NCBI GenBank assembly: GCA_017538005.1
Contig: JAFYJR010000081.1
Span: 1-13,319 of the forward strand
Length of the DNA stretch: 13,319 nucleotides
DNA from: Clostridia bacterium
Lineage (GTDB): Bacteria; Bacillota; Clostridia; Oscillospirales; Acutalibacteraceae
Direction of reading: 5' to 3'
Under the pieces are notes generated by a model that was not told the DNA's origin, searched no databases, and saw only the letters and a program-made list of their open reading frames with translations. A program made the position numbers and the translations under genes. This document shows, in pieces, positions 1 through 6,687 of the stretch. Each line of letters begins with the position of its first letter. Within the stretch, counting starts at the first letter, position 1.

Positions 1-1940
1 AGATAAAGGCCCGTGTCAACGAACTCATTGACACCGTAGGACTTACCGAGTATAAGCATACCAAGGCTTCGAAACTTTCCGGCGGCCAGAAGCAGTGCGT
101 GGCAATTGCCCGTGCTCTTGCCAAGGACACGCCGATTATCATCGCCGACGAGCCGACGGGCAATCTCGACACAGAGTCTGCCGCCGGTATTATCGAGCTT
201 CTCGCCTCAATAGCTAAGGACAAACTCGTCATCGTTGTAACTCACAACTTTGACCAGGTTGCCCCTTATGTCACAAGAAAGATAAAGATGCACGACGGCA
301 AGGTCCTTGAGGATGTCAGGATGAATCAGGATACTGTTTCAGCAGAGCCCGAACAGCCTGTTGATTACGCGGTTTCATACAAGAACATCAGACCGCTTTC
401 AGAGCTTCGTCTCGGAATCAGGAACGCGTTTAACATCCCCGTAAAATTTATACTGATAACTTTTGTCTTCCTGTTTGTCGCGATAGCTCTTATAGTTCAG
501 CTCGCCAGCTCGCGTGAAGTTTACAGCCCGACAAACGGTGCCTTCGGCTTCAACTACTATTTCCATAACTCTTCAAAGAGCAGAATAATAGTCAAGAAGC
601 AGGCAAAAGACGGCGTTGCTCAGCCTTTTACGGATGCGGATCTCGCAAAGATCAAGAAACTGGACAATGTTAACACCGTTTTCGAGCAGGACCTCCTTTT
701 AGACCAGAGCATGGGATTTGAAAATGATGAGGAAGGTCTCTATATCTACGGCTCCGTGACGGATATTGCCGATTATAAACTCGGTGATCCCGATTACGGC
801 AGAATGCCGCAGAGTGATGATGAGATTCTCATTGTTGCCGTAAAGAGTTCCTACGCCATCCCCAAGGGTAAGAGACAGATAGGTCAGCTCCTCGACACAT
901 CCTTCTACCGTTACGGCAGTGAACAGCTTGATAAAGATCATCCGTATAAAATTGCCGGCATTAAGTACATCGATGATGCCGATCAGGATCCGGTCGCATG
1001 GTCTGAAGGCGCGGCCATTTACTGTTCAGGAAAACTCCTTGATGAAATCAAACTCGAAATTAACAAAAACTACGGTACACTCAAGGTCGTATTCCAGGAT
1101 AAGACATACACAAACGAGCAGATGTGGCCCATGTTTACCGTCCGTACTTCCGACAAGGTTGAGGAGGGCACCTGCTGGGTATCCGACGATTATAACTGGC
1201 TTGTAAAGAACACTTACAACGCAAAAGACAAGCCGATGAAGTTTGAACTGAAGACTCCTTACTATGAGGATTCTCTTGAGGTCACTATAAGCAAGATATA
1301 CAACAAGAACGAGTTTACTGACGCCTTCAAAATCCCCGAAGGTTCAACATACGATGATTACAAGGGTTACATTCTCGTAAATCCGAACGACCTGAATAAA
1401 CTCTACGACCATGACACATATCAGATAAGCATATTTGTCAAGGATGCCGTAAAGGCAAAGGATACGTTGAAAGAGATAAACAATATGGGTTATGACGCGG
1501 TCTCGATGCAGGATCTTCTGTATTCTCTCGAGGAAGCAGCTCTGATAAATCTCATAACCAAGGTTATGCTTTTAGGCCTTGCGGTTGTACTGCTTCTTAT
1601 CTCTTACTTCGTAATCAGGATTATCTTAAAGTCCAGAAATGTTTACTTCTCAACAATCCGAATGCTGGGCTCAAATGTCTCGACCGCGAGAAATCTTATT
1701 ATCATCGACCTTATGACGGATGCCGCGGTTGCGTTCGGTCTGGCCGTGGCCGGTGTCTGGGCCTTCCTGAAGTACCTGCCGACAAACGATCTCGCGCTGT
1801 CTATCAAGGGCTTTGTCGGAATGTCTGATTATGTTCTGATATTTGTTCTCGTTATTGCGATGGCGTTTATCATCGCCGCGAGATACGCGAACAGACTCTT
1901 CAAGAAGTCATCCATCCAGACTATTAAAGAGGAGGTGTAA
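1..1940 (+). CDS. ABC transporter, fused ATPase-permease (MacB/FtsX type), 5' partial
   Basis: The reading frame is open from the left edge (first full codon at base 3), so the start lies outside; 645 residues are visible. Seen: the end of an ABC ATPase domain, with the signature LSGGQKQ at 75-95, Walker B and D-loop IIIADEPTGNLD near 135-170, and the H-loop VTHN near 237-248. The Walker A is missing because of the window edge. A linker, a first membrane segment (about 445-505) and a large outer domain with the GRMP...DEI motif typical of MacB-like outer domains (near 800-830) follow. Three C-terminal membrane segments lie at about 1540-1630, 1695-1780 and 1828-1890, with an FtsX-like STIRMLGS stretch before the second. 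Known for the family: these use ATP to move or pull substrates at the outer membrane face rather than through a channel. It precedes a second gene of the same architecture by 6 bases, so the two probably pair. Oddity: Cys follows LSGGQKQ where Arg is usual. An internal GTG at 99 is not the start. The substrate is unknown. Confidence 0.9.
   Translation, partial: IKARVNELIDTVGLTEYKHTKASKLSGGQKQCVAIARALAKDTPIIIADEPTGNLDTESAAGIIELLASIAKDKLVIVVTHNFDQVAPYVTRKIKMHDGKVLEDVRMNQDTVSAEPEQPVDYAVSYKNIRPLSELRLGIRNAFNIPVKFILITFVFLFVAIALIVQLASSREVYSPTNGAFGFNYYFHNSSKSRIIVKKQAKDGVAQPFTDADLAKIKKLDNVNTVFEQDLLLDQSMGFENDEEGLYIYGSVTDIADYKLGDPDYGRMPQSDDEILIVAVKSSYAIPKGKRQIGQLLDTSFYRYGSEQLDKDHPYKIAGIKYIDDADQDPVAWSEGAAIYCSGKLLDEIKLEINKNYGTLKVVFQDKTYTNEQMWPMFTVRTSDKVEEGTCWVSDDYNWLVKNTYNAKDKPMKFELKTPYYEDSLEVTISKIYNKNEFTDAFKIPEGSTYDDYKGYILVNPNDLNKLYDHDTYQISIFVKDAVKAKDTLKEINNMGYDAVSMQDLLYSLEEAALINLITKVMLLGLAVVLLLISYFVIRIILKSRNVYFSTIRMLGSNVSTARNLIIIDLMTDAAVAFGLAVAGVWAFLKYLPTNDLALSIKGFVGMSDYVLIFVLVIAMAFIIAARYANRLFKKSSIQTIKEEV
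1928..1937 (+). promoter_or_regulatory. Strong ribosome binding site inside the end of the upstream gene
   Basis: An AGAGGAGGTG stretch forms the last sense codons of the first ABC gene and sits about 10 bases before the ATG at 1947. It fixes that start and implies translational coupling of the two transporter genes. Confidence 0.85.
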
Positions 1941-1946
1941 GTCGTA

Positions 1947-4448
1947 ATGATTGAACTGCAAAGTGTAAACAAGTATTTCAACAAGGGCAGAAGAAACGAA
2001 ATCCATGCCATAAACAACACGACTTTATCACTTCCCGACAAGGGACTTGTGGCGCTGCTCGGTGAATCCGGCTGCGGCAAGACTACCATGCTCAACGCCA
2101 TAGGCGGTCTTGATAAAGTCAGGTCCGGTAAGATCTACATTGACGGAAAAAAGATAACCCGTCACAATATGCACTCGGTTGACAGACTGAGAAACTTAAA
2201 TATCGGATACATCTTCCAGGATTACAAACTCATGGACGATATGACCGTTTATGACAATGTAGCTCTGGCCCTCAAGATGGTAGGCATTAAGGACAAGGAA
2301 GAACAGAAGGTCCGTATAGAGTACGTCCTTGATAAAGTAGGTATTCTCCGTTACAGAAAGCGTCCCGCGGGCACGCTTTCCGGCGGCGAGCGTCAGCGAG
2401 TCGGCATAGCCCGCGCGCTCGTAAAGGATCCGCACATAATCCTTGCGGATGAGCCTACCGGCAACCTCGACTCGAAGAACTCGGTCGAGATTATGAACAT
2501 CATCCGCAAGATTGCGGACGACAGACTCGTCATTCTCGTTACTCACGAGCGCAACCTCGCGGAGTTCTATGCCGACAGGATTATCGAAGTAATTGACGGC
2601 TCAGTCGTAAACGACTACGAGAACGACATAACAAAAGCTCTCGACTATGAGATAGACAATGTCTTCTATCTGAAGGAATTCAAGAACCATAACGAGTTTA
2701 AGGATCCCGCGGGCGAGAGGACAGTAAATGTCTACGACAACGGCGAGACCAAGGTAAATGTAAATATCATCGTCAAGAACGGAAATATTTACATCCAGTC
2801 CGAGGACGCAGTAAATGTTGAACTCATAGACAGGAATTCTTCAATAGAAGTAGTTGACGACTACAAGCAGGAGATAAACAGACAGAACATCTCCGATTAC
2901 GACTTCAACATGAGCACGGTCGGAGACCAGAGCATAAGACGCAGATATGCCTCTATGTTCAGACCGTTCTCCGAACTGCTTGCCGGATTCAAAAAGATTT
3001 TCGGCTTTTCCGTACTTCGTAAATTGCTTCTTATCGGTTTCCTCTTCGCAGGCTTCTTCATAGTCTTTGCGGTAGGCTATACCGCGTCAATGTACCATGT
3101 TGAACCCAAGGACTACACCACGGACAACTCGAACTACATTGTCGTTTCAAAACCTTCCATGAAGGCCGATGAGTTTGAGAAACTCGAGCAGAGGGACGGC
3201 GTTGAGTACATACTGCCCACAGGCGCGAAGAAGGCTTTCCGCATCCCTTACGGCGATTACTATCAGACGGTTAATGTTACTGTCAATATAAGCGGTTCCA
3301 TTTCATCGACTGAACTTCTCAAGAAGGACAATGTCATCGTGGGCCGTCTGCCTTCAGCCAAGGACGAGATTACGATAGACAAGATGATTCTCGACAAGCA
3401 GTTTGAGCAGAATGCAGTCTACCAGATGGTCGGCGCGAAATCTTATGAGAAGATGATTGACCGCAAGGCGCAGCTCAACAACAATATGGGCGAATATAAA
3501 ATCGTCGGTGTTGTCGATCTCCAGAGTCCGTCAATTTACGCGGATCCGTCCGAACTTTTAAAGATTATCAAATACGGTTTTGACGCCTCGGAAGGCGAGG
3601 ATATGTTCTTCTTCGGCTATGAGGACCAGGATTATGAGGATATTACCGCAAACCAGATTACGGACTACAAACTCTATGAGGATAAGATAGTCCTTACCGA
3701 TGACTGGTACGGCAAGAGCAGACTTCCCGAAAACGATTATGAAGTTCTTCTGCCCGAAAGTATGAAAGACAGCTTCAAGATCGACAAGGAAACGAAACTC
3801 AAGGTTGATGATCAGAAACTTATCTGCTGCGGTTACTACAAGCAGGAGGAGGGTGACACTGAGTCGCTCAATGCCTACTTCGTAAACGAAAACATGATAA
3901 AGCATCAGATGATTTCAAAGGCGAAGCAGTACACCATCTGTACCTTCGACAAAGATACGCTCGTCTCCGAACTTCAGCATGAAGGTTACACGGTATTTGA
4001 CTGCGATCAGAAAGCCCGTGAGACTTTTGACGAGGAACGCAAGGAACAGGTGAGAACGGTCACCATAATCGGCGCTGTTATCCTCGGCATCTCACTTATT
4101 GAGATGTTCCTCATGAGCCGTTCCTCATTCCTGTCACGTATCAAGGAAGTCGGAACACTCCGCGCAATTGGTGCCAAGAAGCTTGATATCTACAGGATGT
4201 TCATAGGCGAGGCAGTGGCCATAACGACGCTGACGAGCCTTCCGGCGATGCTCATAATGCATTACATTATGAGTTATCTGACATCGGAGATAAAGTATCT
4301 GTCTGACATTTACTATATGCCGATAATCCTTCTTCTTGCCACTATCCTTGTGGTCTATCTCTTCAATGTAATCGTAGCGCTCATTCCTGTCTGGAATACA
4401 ATGCGCAAACGTCCCGCAGCGATACTGGCAAGATACGATGTAGACTAA
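1947..4448 (+). CDS. ABC transporter, fused ATPase-permease (MacB/FtsX type), second subunit
   Basis: Complete at 833 residues. The ATPase domain covers about residues 1-220: Walker A GESGCGKTT (39-47), Q-loop Gln91, signature LSGGE (144-148), Walker B IILADE (164-169), H-loop His200. Residues about 225-345 form an unusual linker rich in alternating Val/Asn/Ile, likely a small beta domain. The first membrane segment is at about 355-380. An outer domain of about 320 residues follows, containing GRLPSAKDEI and a second RLPENDYEV motif, both like the MacB-type outer core. The C-terminal FtsX-like permease has membrane segments near 704-725, 750-778 and 793-820, with the motif EVGTLRAIGAKK between the first two. 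Family knowledge: type VII ABC systems act by mechanotransmission (for example MacB, LolCDE, BceAB). Inference: with the upstream gene it forms a heterodimeric transporter or extractor, possibly for a peptide, lipid or envelope substrate. No regulator is visible in the window to narrow the substrate. It ends just before a shared terminator. Confidence 0.93.
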   Translation: MIELQSVNKYFNKGRRNEIHAINNTTLSLPDKGLVALLGESGCGKTTMLNAIGGLDKVRSGKIYIDGKKITRHNMHSVDRLRNLNIGYIFQDYKLMDDMTVYDNVALALKMVGIKDKEEQKVRIEYVLDKVGILRYRKRPAGTLSGGERQRVGIARALVKDPHIILADEPTGNLDSKNSVEIMNIIRKIADDRLVILVTHERNLAEFYADRIIEVIDGSVVNDYENDITKALDYEIDNVFYLKEFKNHNEFKDPAGERTVNVYDNGETKVNVNIIVKNGNIYIQSEDAVNVELIDRNSSIEVVDDYKQEINRQNISDYDFNMSTVGDQSIRRRYASMFRPFSELLAGFKKIFGFSVLRKLLLIGFLFAGFFIVFAVGYTASMYHVEPKDYTTDNSNYIVVSKPSMKADEFEKLEQRDGVEYILPTGAKKAFRIPYGDYYQTVNVTVNISGSISSTELLKKDNVIVGRLPSAKDEITIDKMILDKQFEQNAVYQMVGAKSYEKMIDRKAQLNNNMGEYKIVGVVDLQSPSIYADPSELLKIIKYGFDASEGEDMFFFGYEDQDYEDITANQITDYKLYEDKIVLTDDWYGKSRLPENDYEVLLPESMKDSFKIDKETKLKVDDQKLICCGYYKQEEGDTESLNAYFVNENMIKHQMISKAKQYTICTFDKDTLVSELQHEGYTVFDCDQKARETFDEERKEQVRTVTIIGAVILGISLIEMFLMSRSSFLSRIKEVGTLRAIGAKKLDIYRMFIGEAVAITTLTSLPAMLIMHYIMSYLTSEIKYLSDIYYMPIILLLATILVVYLFNVIVALIPVWNTMRKRPAAILARYDVD

Positions 4449-4456
4449 AAGTCAAT

Positions 4457-4500
4457 AAAAAAACCGGCAGCCTTCGCTGCCGGTTTTTGTTTTTTTTGTT
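4457..4500. terminator. Bidirectional intrinsic terminator between converging genes
   Basis: A perfect 8-base GC-rich stem (4464-4471 with 4476-4483) encloses a CTTC loop. It is flanked by seven A on the left and a T-rich run on the right, so it gives a U-tail on both strands. It lies 8 bases after the ABC gene stop and just past the stop of the minus-strand IMP dehydrogenase, so it serves both transcripts. Confidence 0.93.
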
Positions 4501-6000
4501 TTATCCCTGAACCTGCTCTTTGAGGATAACGTCGTGGGATCCGCCCTCAACTATCGAGGTGGAGGATACGACGGTGAGCTTGGCCTTCTTGCGGAGGTCG
4601 GGTATGGAGAGGGCGCCGCAGTTGCACATCGTGGAACGGACCTTCGCGAGTGTCGCGTAGACGCCGTCTTTAAGGGCACCTGCGTAAGGGACGTAGGAGT
4701 CTACGCCTTCTTCGAAGGAGAGCTTGCCTGCGCCGCCGAGGTCATAGCGCTGCCAGTTTCTGGCGCGGTTTGAACCTTCGCCCCAGTACTCTTTGAGATA
4801 CTGGCCGTTTATGCGCACCTTGTTTGTCGGTGACTCGTCAAATCGCGCGAAGTAACGGCCGAGCATGAGGAAGTCGGCGCCCATGGCAAGGGCTAAAGTT
4901 ACGTGGTAGTCGTGTACAATGCCGCCGTCGGAGCAGACGGGTACGTAGATACCTGTCTCCTCAAAATAGCGGTCACGGGCCGCACAGACGTCTATAAGGG
5001 CGGTTGCCTGGCCGCGGCCGATACCTTTCGTCTCGCGGGTGATGCAGATGGAACCGCCGCCTATGCCGACTTTTACGAAGTCTGCTCCGCAGTCGGCGAG
5101 GAACTGGAAGCCCTCGGCGTCTACGACGTTGCCTGCGCCGACTTTGACGCTGTCGCCGTAGTTTTCCCTTATCCAGGCGATAGTGGCTTTCTGCCACTCT
5201 GAGAAGCCCTCAGAGGAGTCTATGCAGAGTACGTCGGCGCCTGCTTCCACGAGTGCGGGTACGCGCTCTTTGTAGTCGCGCGTGTTAATGCCCGCGCCGA
5301 CGACGTATGACTTATTCTTGTCAAGGAGTTCGTTTACGTTCTCCTTGTGTGATTCATAGTCTTTTCTGAAAACGAGATAGGTGAGATGATCCTCCTTGTC
5401 AACAAGGGGAAGAGCATTGAGCTTGTGGTCCCAGATTATATCGTTGCACTCTTTGAGAGATGTGCCGTCCGGAGCGGTTACAAGTTTTTCACGCGGTGTC
5501 ATGAAGTCGCGTACGGGTGTCATCGGATCCATACGGGAGACACGGTAGTCGCGGCTGCCTATGATACCGAGAAGTTTGCCGTTCGCTGTACCGTCGTCTG
5601 TCACGGCAACGGTCGAATGACCTGTTTTCTCCTTGAGCTCGATAATGTCCGCAAGAGTCGCGTCAGGCGTGATGTTGCTTGAGGATGTTATGAAACCTTT
5701 CTTGTAGTTCTTGACGCGCGCTACCATAGCGGCTTCGGATTCTATTGACTGGGAACCGAAGATGAAAGAAATACCGCCTTCCTTGGCAAGGGCAATGGCG
5801 AGCGTGTCGTTTGAGACCGCCTGCATTATGGCGCTTACCATGGGGATATTCATCCTGATGGCCGGTTCTTCGCCTGCTCTGAACTTTACAAGCGGGGTGG
5901 AGAGGTCAACGGAAGCGGGGATGCACTCCGAAGATGAGTAACCCGGAACAAGCAGGTATTCACCGAAGGTTCTTGACGGTTCATCAAAGTAATAAGCCAT
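4501..6000 (-). CDS. guaB: IMP dehydrogenase
   Basis: Oxidises IMP to XMP with NAD+, the committed step of GTP synthesis in the cytoplasm. It has 499 residues, a normal length. Seen: a TIM-barrel start, a CBS-pair (Bateman) insert at about 104-225, the NAD-site Asp261 in the stretch CIDSSEGFSEWQ, the catalytic loop GGGSICITRE with Cys319, the phosphate-site stretch SDGGI (357-361), and the flap with Arg418-Tyr419 in RARNWQRYD. The loop differs from the common bacterial GPGSICTTR form. From memory, sequence and numbering (Cys319, Arg418, Tyr419) match the enzyme of the protozoan Tritrichomonas foetus very closely. The start at 6000 is supported by AAGGAG (6007-6012) six bases upstream. It follows the SCP2-like gene with a 68-base gap holding a hairpin terminator. 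No obvious promoter or purine riboswitch fits in that gap, so expression may depend on readthrough or on a promoter within the upstream gene. Confidence 0.97.
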   Translation of the reverse strand: MAYYFDEPSRTFGEYLLVPGYSSSECIPASVDLSTPLVKFRAGEEPAIRMNIPMVSAIMQAVSNDTLAIALAKEGGISFIFGSQSIESEAAMVARVKNYKKGFITSSSNITPDATLADIIELKEKTGHSTVAVTDDGTANGKLLGIIGSRDYRVSRMDPMTPVRDFMTPREKLVTAPDGTSLKECNDIIWDHKLNALPLVDKEDHLTYLVFRKDYESHKENVNELLDKNKSYVVGAGINTRDYKERVPALVEAGADVLCIDSSEGFSEWQKATIAWIRENYGDSVKVGAGNVVDAEGFQFLADCGADFVKVGIGGGSICITRETKGIGRGQATALIDVCAARDRYFEETGIYVPVCSDGGIVHDYHVTLALAMGADFLMLGRYFARFDESPTNKVRINGQYLKEYWGEGSNRARNWQRYDLGGAGKLSFEEGVDSYVPYAGALKDGVYATLAKVRSTMCNCGALSIPDLRKKAKLTVVSSTSIVEGGSHDVILKEQVQG

Positions 6001-6027
6001 ATTTTTCTCCTTCTCTCGTTTTCAGGT

Positions 6028-6061
6028 TTTAAGAAACGGAGGCAACGCAGTGTTGCCTCCG
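6028..6061 (-). terminator. Intrinsic terminator after the SCP2-like gene
   Basis: Read on the minus strand, a perfect 10-base stem (6052-6061 with 6037-6046) with a 5-base loop is followed by TTTCTTAAAA. It starts 8 bases after the stop of the SCP2-like gene and precedes the guaB ribosome site. The U-tract is interrupted, so partial readthrough into guaB is plausible. Confidence 0.72.
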
Positions 6062-6068
6062 AGCATTA

Positions 6069-6671
6069 TTATTTCTTGGGAGCCGCTTTCTTGGCAGGAG
6101 CTGCTTTCTTGGCAGGAGCTGCTTTCTTGGCAGGGGCAGCCTTCTTGGCAGGAGCAGCCTTCTTGGCAGGAGCAGCCTTCTTGGCAGGGGCAGCCTTCTT
6201 AGCGGGAGCCGCTTTCTTGGCAGGGGCAGCCTTCTTGGCGGGAGCAGCCTTCTTAGCGGGAGCAGCCTTCTTAGCGGGAGCAGCTTTCTTTGCTGCAGCT
6301 TTCTTGGCCGGCTTCTTTGCAGCTTTCTTGGCGGGCTTCTTCTCAGCCTTCTTCTTGAGGCTTGCGAGAGCGAGAGCGTGGTCAAGGTTGCCTTCTATGA
6401 GAAGGATGCCGCGGAAGTAAGCATCGGTTGCATCGAGCTTGCCTGCGAGAATCTTTGTGTAGACGTCGGATGACGCTGTGAGCATGGCTGTGAAGTCGCG
6501 ATAGTCATAGGGCTCAATCGCGAAGTCTCCGCCGATGTTGGCAATGTAGAATGCGCCGCCGCAGTCGTCGTCAACGATGTTTACCTGGATTGCGAGATCC
6601 TGCGGTAATGCTTTTGTGTTGAGCTTTTCGATCTTTGCTTTGTAAGCTTCAAATTGTTCGATGAATGTCAT
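6069..6671 (-). CDS. SCP2-like domain protein with histone H1-like Lys/Ala/Pro repeat tail
   Basis: It has 200 residues in two clearly different parts. Residues 1-108 look like an SCP2 (sterol carrier protein 2) fold: a helical start, a strand pair around QVNIVDDDCGGAFYIANI, a DFTAMLTASSDVYTKILAGK stretch, and a closing LLIEGNLDHALALASL helix. In SCP2 proteins these elements wrap a hydrophobic lipid-binding cavity. Residues 109-200 are almost only Lys, Ala and Pro: a short KKPAKKAA start, then eleven exact AAPAKK units (130-195) and a final AAPKK. Such tails resemble histone H1 and bacterial H1-like proteins such as AlgP, and usually bind DNA, RNA or other polyanions. There is no signal peptide or membrane segment, so it is probably cytoplasmic. 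AGGAGGA at 6679-6685 supports the start. It follows the foldase gene by 16 bases, implying one transcript. Function is inferred only: lipid or hydrophobic-ligand binding tethered to a polyanion. The SCP2 call is by pattern, moderately sure. Confidence 0.85.
   Translation of the reverse strand: MTFIEQFEAYKAKIEKLNTKALPQDLAIQVNIVDDDCGGAFYIANIGGDFAIEPYDYRDFTAMLTASSDVYTKILAGKLDATDAYFRGILLIEGNLDHALALASLKKKAEKKPAKKAAKKPAKKAAAKKAAPAKKAAPAKKAAPAKKAAPAKKAAPAKKAAPAKKAAPAKKAAPAKKAAPAKKAAPAKKAAPAKKAAPKK
6087..6284 (-). repeat. Eleven-unit 18-base tandem repeat coding for AAPAKK
   Basis: Eleven back-to-back 18-base units encode identical hexapeptides but differ at synonymous sites (for example GGC/AGC-GGG variants of the Ala-Pro codons). 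Some neighbouring units are identical, pointing to recent unit duplication, while the shared peptide across variable codons points to selection on the protein. Because the unit is a multiple of three, copy-number change would keep the frame. Confidence 0.95.
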
Positions 6672-6687
6672 AATAAATTCCTCCTGA

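Noticed and set aside
4903..5202. Plus-strand open frames across guaB
   Set aside because: They are shadows of the minus-strand guaB gene without ribosome sites or recognisable products.
6001..6068. Purine riboswitch or other leader control before guaB
   Set aside because: The gap is 68 bases and is mostly filled by a simple hairpin terminator and the ribosome site; there is no room for a purine aptamer.
6087..6284. Tandem repeats as a possible CRISPR array
   Set aside because: Units are 18 bases with no spacers between them and code for a regular peptide; no cas genes are present.
6076..6420. Plus-strand frame with a GAAFLA repeat, resembling a membrane repeat protein
   Set aside because: It is the reverse complement of the AAPAKK repeat array. 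The sense protein has a start, ribosome site and a recognisable front domain.
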